Position numbers and translations under genes: made by a program
Shown: one piece after another, positions 12,364 through 22,100 of the stretch
Numbering within the stretch: position 1 is the stretch's first letter
Layout: each line of letters begins with the position of its first letter
From: Linnemannia elongata
Lineage: Eukaryota; Mortierellomycota; Mortierellomycetes; Mortierellales; Mortierellaceae
NCBI GenBank assembly: GCA_036320915.1
Contig: JAXBDG010000020.1
Span: forward strand, 744,001-808,000
Direction of reading: 5' to 3'
Length of the DNA stretch: 64,000 nt
Notes under the pieces: model-generated
Databases searched by the model: none
Told to the model about the DNA's origin: nothing
The model's input: the letters and a program-made list of their open reading frames with translations, nothing else

Positions 12364-12841
12364 ACCAGTTCTCCTCCTCCCCGTCTCTCTGTTTGTTGCT
12401 GCCCAACAATCGTCAATACAACAAAATCCAGTATCTACCAGAATGAAGAGAAACAATAGCGCCTCGGGCCACCAAAACAACGCACATGTACTTCTTACTA
12501 CGCAACCTACAAACGTACAACCTTGATACCCCCCGGCATTATTATCACTTTCTTTGTTTTTGTGAATTCGCCCGTTGATGCTGAAAGAAGCTCACCTTCT
12601 TGCTTCGCAGCGGTTTTCTTTCTTCTTTTTTTGTCACCGTTCATAGTTACACCATCACCAAAAAATATGTAACTTCGACAAAAAGGAATAATCCTCAGCA
12701 ATAAACGCTCACATTCCCGATCAACAGGTCCTTCTTCTTCTTGTGTGATATGAACATGATTGTTTATGTACAAGTGAATGGGTCAAAGTTAAAAAGAAAA
12801 GATGTGGGAGGGATTACTCTAACGTTCTCTGCATCAGTTAT
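12364..12841. other. Convergent intergenic region
   Basis: 3' ends of the CBM48 gene (+) and the CsbD-like gene (-) face each other here. I see only untranslated sequence and no further gene. Confidence 0.6.
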
Positions 12842-13126
12842 CTAAATTTTACGCTCAGCTTCTCCACGAGCAGAGTTAACATGTCCCTCAGTCTGCATGG
12901 ACTTGTTGCCAGTAGCGGCACCGACAGTCTTTTGAGCAGCGCCCTTGACGCTGTGTGCGGCGCCCTTGGCTTGTTGCTCGGCGCGGGCGGCCAAGTTGGC
13001 GGCGTGGGCTTCGGCCTGTTGGACCTTGCCTGAAGCTTGCATGGATTCGTTGCCCAGTACGGAGCCGACGGTTTTCTTGGCGCCTCCGAGGGCGGACTTG
13101 ACGGTGTTGGTGATTCTTGAAGACAT
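12842..13126 (-). CDS. CsbD-like / Hmp1-type small protein
   Basis: A 94-residue single-exon protein starting MSSRITNTVKSALGGAKKTV. It contains two copies of the motif KxTVGxxxGNxSMQxxGxxxxA (around residues 16 and 65) separated by an Ala-rich helical stretch (AEAHAANLAARAEQQAKGAA). This repeat arrangement is that of CsbD-family small stress proteins and of the fungal protein described from Ustilago as a mismatch and cruciform DNA recognition protein (Hmp1). Strongly hydrophilic, no signal peptide. An apparent longer frame to 13207 begins with TTG and is not used; the ATG at 13126 follows a typical CA-rich leader. A minus-strand TATAAAAG lies 100 bp upstream (13226-13233). Such genes are often abundant and stress-induced in fungi; that is family knowledge, not shown here. 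Confidence 0.85.
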   Translation of the reverse strand: MSSRITNTVKSALGGAKKTVGSVLGNESMQASGKVQQAEAHAANLAARAEQQAKGAAHSVKGAAQKTVGAATGNKSMQTEGHVNSARGEAERKI

Positions 13127-13225
13127 TGTTGTGAGTTGTTGTAGATGTGTTGGATGGAAGACTGGTTGGTTGATGGAAGTGTAGTTGTAGTGGTTGATGA
13201 TGGTCAATTGCAGCTCCTTGACTTA

Positions 13226-13233
13226 CTTTTATA
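13226..13233 (-). promoter_or_regulatory. TATA box of the CsbD-like gene
   Basis: TATAAAAG on the minus strand, 100 bp upstream of the ATG at 13126. A sharp TATA box fits a highly expressed, stress-type gene. Confidence 0.5.
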
Positions 13234-13609
13234 TGTGATTTTTTCTCACTTTTTTTCGCGCTGGTGTTGGCCATTGGGCATGATGGCATAATGAGACAGA
13301 GAGGTATCCTCTCTATGGGTGCATGTAGGACAGATGCGCGAAGATGACGATACGTCTTTCTATCCCCCGCTAACCGCAAAAGGACACAGATCCCTCCTTC
13401 GTCTTACGAGATTTTATGATCATCATGATCTCGTCATTTTTTAGAATGCTTGGTGGCGCGTTTCTTTATTCACACGCTCCATAAATGCACACAGGATTAG
13501 TTCCCTATGTGCACTGTTGAGGGGCAGGTAAAGGCGGCTCAGATTTTCTACTTGAAAACCAACTATCTGATTGATTGTGTGATCAAGCCGCCCCCCAGTC
13601 GGCCAGTGA

Positions 13610-13657
13610 ATTGGCTGTTGTTCTCTGCTGCTTCGAACACGTTTCTAATCAACCAAT
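13610..13657. promoter_or_regulatory. Pair of CCAAT boxes upstream of HAP5
   Basis: ATTGG at 13610-13614 and CCAAT at 13653-13657, about 40 bp apart in opposite orientation and about 400 bp before the HAP5 start. CCAAT is the known binding site of the HAP/NF-Y complex of which HAP5 is a subunit, so self-regulation is possible. This is inference from motif matches only. Confidence 0.35.
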
Positions 13658-14040
13658 CGATTTACGGCGGGGGGGGGATGCAGCAAGAAGAAGAAAAAGA
13701 AAAAACCGTCCCTTTTAAGGCTGAGAGTTTTTTTTTTTTTTTCTCAGGCACACTCACTCACATAAGCACTTTCCTCTCCAACCCCTCCTTTTTTACTCTC
13801 TTCCTTACACCTTTCACACTCATCAGGACAACAAGGACACTTTGAAAGCCTCATCAGGACAAGTCGAGCTACCTAAACGGAATAAACAACGACGACCACC
13901 ACAGACCCACTTCCTCAGCGCCATTCCAGGCATCCCTCATCAACACACCAACCAAATCAGCAATAGTAACAACAGCAACAACAAAGACAACAAACAACAA
14001 CAGCATCACTTACATACAACACACAACACAGAGAGCAGCA

Positions 14041-15560
14041 ATGTACGACACTTACCACCACCAAGCTGCCGCTGCAGCTGCCCAAGCCTCCAACTCCTCC
14101 CGGTCAAATATCAACAACGAGGCCGCAGACACAGCTGACAGTGTCCCAGCAGCAGCAGCAACAGGAGCAGCCAACACAACCCTCCACAGACAGCAACTGC
14201 AGTTCGCCCAGGAGTTCTGGGAGGAGCAGATTGTTGCTGCTGAGCAATACGATTCCGACTTCAAGAACCATCCACTCCCGCTCGCTCGTATCAAGAAGGT
14301 CATGAAGTCGGATCCAGAGGTTAAGGTACAGAAGCTACTTCCCGGACAGACAGAATGAGAGAGACTGATAATGCATAGACTCTCACCTATGCATTTTCAT
14401 GCATGATTCTTGTGCTGGTTACTTTTTCTTTAATAAGAATGGACAATCTTTTTTTTTTCTTTCTTGATTGCACATGGACAGCATAAAAAGTAGCCAATTG
14501 CCTAATAACCTTGTTGATTACTTTATTTCTTCCCCCATTGGCCAATAACAATAACGATATCACAAATAGATGATTTCTGCAGAGGCCCCCATCTTATTCT
14601 CCAAAGCGTAAGTTACCCCTCCTTCGGCTGCCTCTTTCTTTCTCCTTATCTCCCTTGTCCGCATCTTGAGCCTGCGGTTTCGAATAACCCCCCATTCTCA
14701 GAGCTGACTCTGTCCAATTGCTCTAACTCACTCGCACTAACGACTCAAATTGCGTCTTCCTTTTATCAACGTTTTTTTAGTTGTGAAATTTTCATTTGCG
14801 AGATTACTCGACGGGCTTGGCTGCATGCGGAAGAGAACAAGCGGAGAACCCTTCAGAGGAGCGACGTAGCCAATGCCGTCTCCCGGTCGGACCAGTTCGA
14901 TTTCTTGATCGATATCGTGCCCCGTGAGGAACCAGCCAAACCCTCCCACAAAAAGTCGTCGACCCGCGAGGATGTTGCACCCGAGGTAGGAACTACAAGA
15001 ACCGGCTGCCCTGAGAGCAAATGGAAGCCATGCTACTGAGGAATTGGTCATGATGCGCTAACTATTGTTCGACAGGACCTTGAAGCACTGACTGACTTTT
15101 CCCTTTTTCTGGATGCGATATAATAGGCCGAGGCTTATGATGACCAACAGCAGCAAGCCTACGCACAGTACTACCAGCAGCCAGCTGGAGGATTGCCAGG
15201 ATATCCTCATGTAAGGCATTGTCGGGAACTAGATATTCTCAATTCCTCTACTCGTGCTATACACCACTAGCCACCTCAATTGGCTAACTTACAGGTGTAT
15301 TTACTTCCGCACTCCAAATATAATAGGCGATCGATCCCCAGTTTTACCAAGCCGTCTCCCACGACCAATTCCAGCAATACATGCAGTATCAAGCCGCCTA
15401 CCAGACCCCACCCACATCCACAGGAGCTGGAGGAGCAGCAGCAGCAGCAGCCACATCGGCCACAGGAGGAGCGCCATCATCACCCCACACAGCTGGTTCT
15501 GCTACCTCTGGTAGTCGGAATGGGTACCCTCAGGAAGCAAACGCTGCTCGACAGAACTAA
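14041..15560 (+). CDS. HAP5: CCAAT-binding factor subunit HAP5 / NF-YC
   Basis: Five exons, 14041-14325, 14570-14607, 14781-14985, 15127-15210 and 15327-15560, give 281 residues. The conserved histone-fold core spans about residues 55-155: [46 protein letters not shown], then a Trp-His-Ala-Glu helix, [14 protein letters not shown] and [10 protein letters not shown]. These are diagnostic of NF-YC/HAP5, which pairs with HAP3 and binds CCAAT with HAP2 in the nucleus. The N-terminus is Ala/His-rich. The tail is rich in Gln, Tyr, Ala and Gly, like the activation tails of animal NF-YC. Exon 2 is only 38 nt. Intron 1 contains the palindrome ATTGGCCAAT near 14538, and two more CCAAT boxes lie upstream. 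Confidence 0.96.
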
Positions 15561-15942
15561 ATCCTTATGTTTTTTTTTATTATTATTTATTGTCGATTAA
15601 GCAAATCGTTCCTCCCCTTTCACAGAGTTGCCCTCCCCTCTTTTGGTAGTAGTAGTTGATGCTAATTTATCTTTTTTCTTTTCTTTTCTTTTTTTTTTTT
15701 TGGTGCGCGTCTTTTCGTTCTTTTCATACCACTTTACATCATTGCAACCACCCACTGATGATGGGTTAACGGCTTTCTTGACCGCACTTTGGTCAAATTT
15801 CATTCTTGTTACCTCCCTCTCCACCCCTTATTAAAATGTAATAATTAACCACACTTTTTTTTTTTTTGTATATTGAATTGTTTGCTTGAGATCTCAAAAG
15901 TCTATTATGAAAGGGAGAGACAAACAAACAAACAACTAACAG

Positions 15943-15978
<36 letters not shown>

Positions 15979-15988
15979 GAAGAAGCGC
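15561..15988. other. Convergent intergenic region with A32 tract
   Basis: 3' ends of HAP5 (+) and the F-box gene (-). The region is T-rich on the plus strand, then carries an uninterrupted run of 32 A at 15943-15974, about 15 bp from the stop codon of the F-box gene. No gene seen. Confidence 0.6.
15943..15974. repeat. Poly(A)32 homopolymer
   Basis: 32 consecutive A, read as T on the coding strand just after the stop of the F-box gene. Length may be unreliable if assembled from short reads. Confidence 0.8.
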
Positions 15989-17953
15989 TCAGCGAAACAA
16001 AATAAGGTCCGGACGAGCCTCATCAAGCCTCTTAAACTCCTCCGAGACCGCCGTCGCCCGCGAAAAGAATTCCACTCTCTCTAGCATAGGCCAATGCTCC
16101 AAAAACCAATCCACTTCCTTCTCTCCAACCGTCGCCATACTTTCCTTGGTCTCCATACACACCGACCCCCGTAACTCTTTCAGCTTTGTCCACCCGCGCA
16201 AAAGATCCAAGTATCCTGGTTTTCCTGCTTCGGCATTAGGGAGACACAGCATTGCGGGGAAGGTGTTGTTCTGGCATCCGTTGTCGGAGGAGTGGTTGTA
16301 GAATGGCGCTAGTGAACCGGTCTCGGCTTGGTCGCTGCGTTGGAAGTATTCCACTGCGCGGAGGTCGAGGTATTCGAGGTCTGTGAGACGCCCGAGCTGG
16401 GTGTAGAGCTTTTCCAGTTGCGTAAACTGACGTTGTTCATTATACGAGAGGACTAGGGGTATCCTCTTAAGTCGTGCGTAGTACGGTGAATGTCCCAAAT
16501 CATCAGGAATCCCGATCGTCAACTCCAGATGGCGAATCCTCTTCGACGCCCAAGGTATAGAAACTGCATCCTGGAGCGTCATGAAATCGTCCCCCGAATC
16601 CAAGTTCGGATGCTTCTTGAACTCTTCCAGGGCCACGCACACCTCCAGGATGGTCAACATGTCTTGGCTGGACAGGTACATCGTGTAGCGGAGGTCGACT
16701 ATCTTTAGGGACTGGGCATGGTTCGCGAAAATCTGTCGTGATGTCATGGGATACAGCAGGTACTCGAAATTGTTGAGCTTGACTTTTTGCAAGGTGTTGG
16801 CGGGCATGACCTCCATCAACCGCAGAAGGAGCTTTCCATCTTCGTTATCCAGAAGGGACAACGTCCGGATGTGTGGACAGCGTGTAGTGATCGAAGTTGC
16901 GAGGCTGGTCAGTTCCTTTTGTTCGAAGGAGACGCTAGGGACTTTGAGGATCCGGACGTTGGGACAGTGGTCAAAGACAGTCAAGACGTCTGTGGTTGTC
17001 GAACCATCCATCCCCCAGGCGACAAACTTTGTCAAGTTGACCAAAGGTTCCTCGCGACGCCTTATCTCCGGAATATCCAGTTCCTCCTCATTCTTCTCAT
17101 CCTCCCCAATACCCTGCCAGTCATCCGCCAAATCCTGATAAAAACTTTGATCCATCGCCTCACTCGAAAACAACTTACAAGCCTTCATACATCCCCCCAA
17201 CCCAAAAAACAATCCGGGAAACCCCTCCCTCCAAACACTTCCCTCTGCCCTTACAAACAAATGTAAACTCTGCAACCCAAGAATCCCTTGAATTGTCGTT
17301 GAAAGCAATCGCATATCCTTTGAATCCTGAACGGGAACATGAACGAGTTCGAGTGCGAGGAGGTTGGGACATTGTTGGATGATCCAGCAGGTTTGACGGA
17401 GGGTTTTGCGAGCGGAGGAGGCGCTTTTTGGGAAGCGGTAGGCGGGCCAGTGGATGGATCCGAGGGGCATGAGGTTCACTTCCAGGTATGTCAAGCAGTG
17501 CATGGGTGGGAGTGGGATGATGACAGTGCCTGAGGGTGGTGAGGTCTCGAGTGCAGGGACCCAACGTGGTCGAGGCGTCGCCGACAAGGACAATGCCCCG
17601 ATATCAGCTCCGTCAACTGTGGCAGCCAAATTGTCAGTCGTCTCTGCAGCAGCAGCCTCCTGGCCGGCAAGTAGGCAATTGAATAAGAACCCAATCTCCT
17701 CCTGATCACACATCAACCACCGCACATGCTGCACGTTCCGCGCCAGCGCCCGAAGAGAGTCTGCCGATTTGAGGAGCCTCCCGCTGTTGTCCAGATACGA
17801 TAGGGTGAGTTCGTGATAGAGCCATGGTTCAAAAAGGGTCTTGAGGTGGCGGGATGTGGCAACGAGGGAGGATATGGTGCCCTTATCTAGTCGTTGACCG
17901 AGCGCGTCGGCCAGTTCTGGGATATTGAAGTATCGTTTTGAAGCTGCCTCCAT
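15989..17953 (-). CDS. F-box / leucine-rich-repeat-like protein
   Basis: A single-exon gene of 654 residues starting MEAASKRYFNIPELADALGQ. The N-terminus (PELADALGQRLDKGTISSLV, then ATSRHLKTLFEPWLYHELTL) is a divergent F-box of the type common in Mortierellaceae. The rest shows irregular leucine-rich segments (LTSLATSITTRCPHIRTLSL, LEKLYTQLGRLTDLEYLDLR, LRGWTKLKELRG) of the kind that form a substrate-binding solenoid. Expected role: substrate adaptor of an SCF ubiquitin ligase. An acidic insertion (GIGEDEKNEEELD) lies near residue 290. The frame extends upstream without ATG context to 18106; the ATG at 17953, next to the F-box, is preferred. Substrate unknown. Confidence 0.85.
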   Translation of the reverse strand: MEAASKRYFNIPELADALGQRLDKGTISSLVATSRHLKTLFEPWLYHELTLSYLDNSGRLLKSADSLRALARNVQHVRWLMCDQEEIGFLFNCLLAGQEAAAAETTDNLAATVDGADIGALSLSATPRPRWVPALETSPPSGTVIIPLPPMHCLTYLEVNLMPLGSIHWPAYRFPKSASSARKTLRQTCWIIQQCPNLLALELVHVPVQDSKDMRLLSTTIQGILGLQSLHLFVRAEGSVWREGFPGLFFGLGGCMKACKLFSSEAMDQSFYQDLADDWQGIGEDEKNEEELDIPEIRRREEPLVNLTKFVAWGMDGSTTTDVLTVFDHCPNVRILKVPSVSFEQKELTSLATSITTRCPHIRTLSLLDNEDGKLLLRLMEVMPANTLQKVKLNNFEYLLYPMTSRQIFANHAQSLKIVDLRYTMYLSSQDMLTILEVCVALEEFKKHPNLDSGDDFMTLQDAVSIPWASKRIRHLELTIGIPDDLGHSPYYARLKRIPLVLSYNEQRQFTQLEKLYTQLGRLTDLEYLDLRAVEYFQRSDQAETGSLAPFYNHSSDNGCQNNTFPAMLCLPNAEAGKPGYLDLLRGWTKLKELRGSVCMETKESMATVGEKEVDWFLEHWPMLERVEFFSRATAVSEEFKRLDEARPDLILFR

Positions 17954-18560
17954 GGCTTTGTAGGAGGGGGGTATGTGAATAGGTGGCGAAGGAAGAAAAG
18001 AAAAGGAGCGAAATAATGAAGAACTCACTCTACTGCGCCTTTTCTTCTTGGAAGGTAAGCCGCCAAGCCACTCCGTTCGCTCCTTGTGGATCCCGCACAT
18101 CAGCACCTGTATTGTACGTCAATATCATTCTAATTTGCCTGCATTTTGTTTCTCAAGGGTATCATTTCGACGCGCGCCGTGTTTATTGTCTGTGTGCGTA
18201 TGTGTCTCGTTGATAAAAAAAAAGGGGGCGCGCTCTCGCGTCCAAAGGGCAGAAAGGGAGTTGTTGAGTTTCGCTGGCTGGGATGATTGGTGAGTTGGTA
18301 GAAGTTCATGTAGGGTTGCGTTGGGGGGGGGGGGGGGGGGGGGGTTCGATTGGGGGTGTTGGGGTTGGGCTGGGGGCTGGGACCACCTGGGACTGATGAA
18401 AAGAACGACTTTGAGAGTGATGCCCTGCATTCACAGTTCTTGCCGCCTTTTTCTCTTCCAGTCCATCGTGTAAAGGTGAGGTTTGGTTCCTGCAACAAAA
18501 AAAAAAAAAAAAGTTCCTTTGTCCCGTTTTTCCCGTGTGTGTATAAGTATGCGCAATAGT
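17954..18560. other. Intergenic, contains poly(G)22
   Basis: Upstream region of the F-box gene (-) and downstream region of the OST4 homologue (-). It contains 22 consecutive G at 18323-18344 within a longer G-rich stretch (18320-18390). No protein-coding signal. Confidence 0.6.
18323..18344. repeat. Poly(G)22 homopolymer
   Basis: 22 uninterrupted G followed by further GGGG-containing sequence to about 18385; a candidate quadruplex-forming tract on the plus strand. Confidence 0.8.
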
Positions 18561-18668
18561 TTATGCGGTCTTGCTGTTGACAGAGACAAAGTGGTATCCA
18601 ACGATGAGGACCATGGCCAGGCAGCAGACGCTGTTGGCAAAGAATGTTAGCTGGTTGTCGTCGATCAT
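18561..18668 (-). CDS. OST4: Oligosaccharyltransferase subunit OST4 (35 residues)
   Basis: A 36-codon frame, too short for routine ORF calling. It begins MIDDNQLTFFAN, continues with a hydrophobic stretch containing LAMVLIVGYHFV, and ends VNSKTA before TAA. Family proteins are 35-40 residues, start MIxDxQL, carry one transmembrane helix, and have a YHxV element after it; all of these are present. OST4 is an ER-membrane subunit of the complex that transfers glycans to Asn residues and stabilises the Stt3-containing subcomplex. The residues before the ATG read GAGTAG, so a leader intron ending there is possible. Only one ATG is in this frame near the start. The next gene downstream in the same orientation is the F-box gene. 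Confidence 0.85.
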   Translation of the reverse strand: MIDDNQLTFFANSVCCLAMVLIVGYHFVSVNSKTA

Positions 18669-19163
18669 CTACTCTCAACATGAGAAGAAAAAGTAACGCG
18701 AGGTCAGAGTTAGATGACCAAGTGTCTCCTGAGTGAAAGTGTTCGTGAAGTAAAAGCTGCTCGTTGCTCAGAGTTGTAAAGGTTATCCAGAAATAAGTGT
18801 GTTGGGAACGCGCAGAGATGCGTGTTGTGTCCTGGCATGTACCTTGAGTGTGTTTGTGTGGAGAAGAGGTGTGCAGTCGAAAGGATGAACGAGATGGGCG
18901 TCTACTTTTGCTGGACGGTTTGAGGCATTCGAGGTGACTGTCTTGACGACGAAGCCCGCTGGGATTGGCTGAAAGGTTGCAAGGAAATTAATGAGGAAGT
19001 ACGCGCCTGGCTCAACGGACGAGAAAGAGGACCTTGCTCTTTTTACAAAATATATTATTTGAATGAGATATGTAGTAAAGATAACTGGCAGGAACATAAA
19101 ATGTACAGTAGGATCTCTCTTTCTCCTCTTCCTCCTCTTCCACCTCCCTCCGCGCAAACCAAA
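18669..19163. other. Intergenic between OST4 and PLD
   Basis: Both flanking genes read on the minus strand. The interval contains the OST4 promoter and the 3' region of the phospholipase D gene. No gene seen. Confidence 0.5.
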
Positions 19164-22100
19164 TTAGGTAAAGATCTCCATGGGGACAACAGCTCCCTCA
19201 ACGGCTCCACCCATCAGGTTCTCCTTGCTCAAGAACTTTGTTGGGAACTCGACCAAGTGACCCGTCACCCTCTGCAAGCGTTCCGTCACCTGCTCAACCG
19301 TGGCTCCCTCCATCGCCACATGTCCCTGAAGGACCTTCTTGGGGTTCGGCACAAACGCACGGTACTCATCCCAGGTCTCAACAGAATCGTCGGGCACACA
19401 GCGGAACACCTCTCGGAAGATCTCTGTGTTGGTCTTGGCCACAGGTCTCCACCATCCCTCATAAAAGCTGTCATGAAGTGGGTCCATAACAATCTGACTG
19501 GCAGCTTCGGGATCCTTGGCGGTAGCCTTCTTGGCGTCTCCTTGGGCGTCATCAGGGTTTGGAGCAAGCCACTCCTCCATTGCCTTGGTTTCATCCAAGT
19601 TGGGACTGTACGTCTGCACATATCCCATACCGTCGTGATGCTGCTGAAGTGGATGTGGGTGCTTGTTGGGGTTTTGTCCGCTGCTGACAGCTGGGACTTG
19701 CATGATTCCATTGGATCCTTGTTGCTGTTGCTGCTGTGCCTGTTCGTTGGCTTTACGGATCAATTCAAGGCGCTCTTGCTCGGGATCCTTGTGAGGTGCA
19801 TCCAAGTCGACGGGCAAGACACTGGCCTGGGTCACCACATCATGGTCAACGTGGTGCAGCAATCCCAAGTGCTCCTTGAACAAGTCCGTTCGAAGGGCGT
19901 GAGCCAACTTTCCTGCTTGATACTATTACACAGGCGCACAATGTATGAATATGTTTATGAGTAAAAACTTCGTGCGTTGTGAACTGCTTTTTTCGATGAC
20001 ATAGCTGACAAGCAGTGAGAGACTTACAGGCTCGCCGTTCATGCGAGAAGCAACCATATCGGTATCCTCGATGATAATGGCAATCTCAGAGTCACGGAAT
20101 CCGACCTGCGAGCGGTCGTTGATGTTGGCTGTTGAGGGGATCAAAAAAAACAATCAGTGTTAACACACACACTTACAGAATCTATCAATGGATCAATCAC
20201 TTCACCTTGTACCATTCATGAAACAAAACAATCCGTACCTGAACCACAGATGACGATGCGGTCGTCCACGATCATCAGCTTGCTGTGAATGTACAGTTGC
20301 TCGGTCACAAAGTCCTCAACTTCGTTGTCGACAATGGGGCGGTCGACAGGCACCTGTTCAATCTCCTCTCCAGCCCCAGATCCCTCGCCCTCTCTTTGTT
20401 CAGATCGGGTATCGCCTGCCATAGGCTCTACAATCGACTCGGCATCGTCCTTGATCGACTGCTGATCCTCGTCACCCTTCCACTTTGAACCCAACATCGA
20501 CTCACGGCCCTGTCTCTCCTCCATATCAACAGAGTCCTCGTCGTCGTCGTGTTGATGGTGATGGCGATGAAGGTGAGAGTTCCTTGTGATCTTGTGGTGT
20601 TTGGGCTCCAGGTCTCCTTCATTCTTTGTACCCTTCACTTTCTCCACTGCATTTCGCATCATGGTGCCGAGTCCGTCCAAGATTTGTGGGCTGGTATCTC
20701 CGGCGTTGCCGTGCTTGCCAGCTGCAATCTCAGCCTCATGTGTCTCTCTTTGGATGGCCGCATTGATTTGAGCATCAGCCAAAGAGTTCTCGGTGGCAGC
20801 TGGAATGTACCCATGCTCGCGCACAGCGGGGTTCATGGCACGCTTGGTGATACTGTCGTCCCAGGTCGTCTTCATATCCAGCTCCTTGCGCTCGTTTGCA
20901 ATGTCCATAATCCTGGCAGCTTCTTCACCACGTGGAATAGGCTCCAGCAAAAACATCGAGGCTAGAGACTTGCCCTTGTTTCCACTAGTTTTGCGGGGGG
21001 CGCGGGCCTGAGGCTGGTTGGAGTCAGTCTCTGAGAGTCGCTCCTGAGACATGGACGCTTGGGATAGACTGGATGAGTTGCCCTTTCGGCGCTCCTCAGC
21101 CTCACGAACAGCCTCGACAATGGCATCGAACTTTCCGTGCTTGATACGATCAAAACTGCGAAGACCATAGAATCCAATGTACTGGTCGGGTTCAATTCCG
21201 TTAGCGACAAGTCGCTCCAGCACTGAGTTTCCTCCACGGCAGATCGAGACGTACTGGAAGTGCATAACCTTCCTCAGAGTACCGGCCTCGCTCGACATGA
21301 TATCAGCCTCGAATGCGGGCATCAAGGGCATCACAACAATGACACGGAATTTCTTGCCCTCCGTATGTGCTCTAGTGATGCGCTCGACGAGGGCAATGCC
21401 AATCTTGTTCTTGAGGTCAGGATGTCCGTTCTCCGCCGCCAGTGTCACTAGAGAAATGGGAAGGTTACAAATGAATATTAGTACGAAATGTCCTTGCTCA
21501 TGACAATTGACTTGCAAGCAGATATTGTCACGGTGGACACCTACCAAAGAACTGGTTCTCAATATAAATGAAATGCTCGGCATTTTGGATGGCACTCAAG
21601 TAGGCGTCCTGGATGGATCGCTCCAAGTCGACACCCTGCGACCAGAGGGTACTGCTTCGCAAAATTTGTACGTTTTGAGTACCAGTCCAGCCAGACTCAT
21701 TGCGCGTGCTAACAAACTCTCCCTTGGGCATCAGGAACTTCATGTGGCTCTTCTTCATGCCCTTTTCGAGCTTGACGAAGTTCCATCGCTGCACGAAGTG
21801 ACGAGCAATGTCACGAGCTGGCTGTCCTGCGACACCGACAGAGACGTCGTGCCAAGGCATGCGAGCCAACAACTTGCGCTCTATAAGGTTGTTGTTGTAA
21901 TCGCGTACTGGAAAACGAAAGAGAGAGAGCCTGGTTAACCGACTGCAGTGTGAAATACTGTCTATTACGACCAAATGCATAACGAGAATAGTTCCTACCA
22001 TTGGCAAAGTCCTTGATGCGAGGGTTGGAGTAATCCTGACCGGGCCAGACGGTGCCGCTTCCTGAGGGATGGTAATCGGCCAATTGATGTGTTCTGCTGT

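Larger units (their letters stand above)
13127..14040. other. Divergent promoter region between CsbD-like gene and HAP5
   Basis: The shared upstream region of a minus-strand and a plus-strand gene. It holds the TATA box of the CsbD-like gene, two CCAAT boxes in opposite orientation and the pyrimidine-rich leader of HAP5 (13740-13840), followed by an A/C-rich 5' UTR. Confidence 0.6.

Noticed and set aside
13127..13207. N-terminal extension of the CsbD-like protein
   Set aside because: It begins with TTG and has the composition of a 5' UTR; the ATG at 13126 fits the family start.
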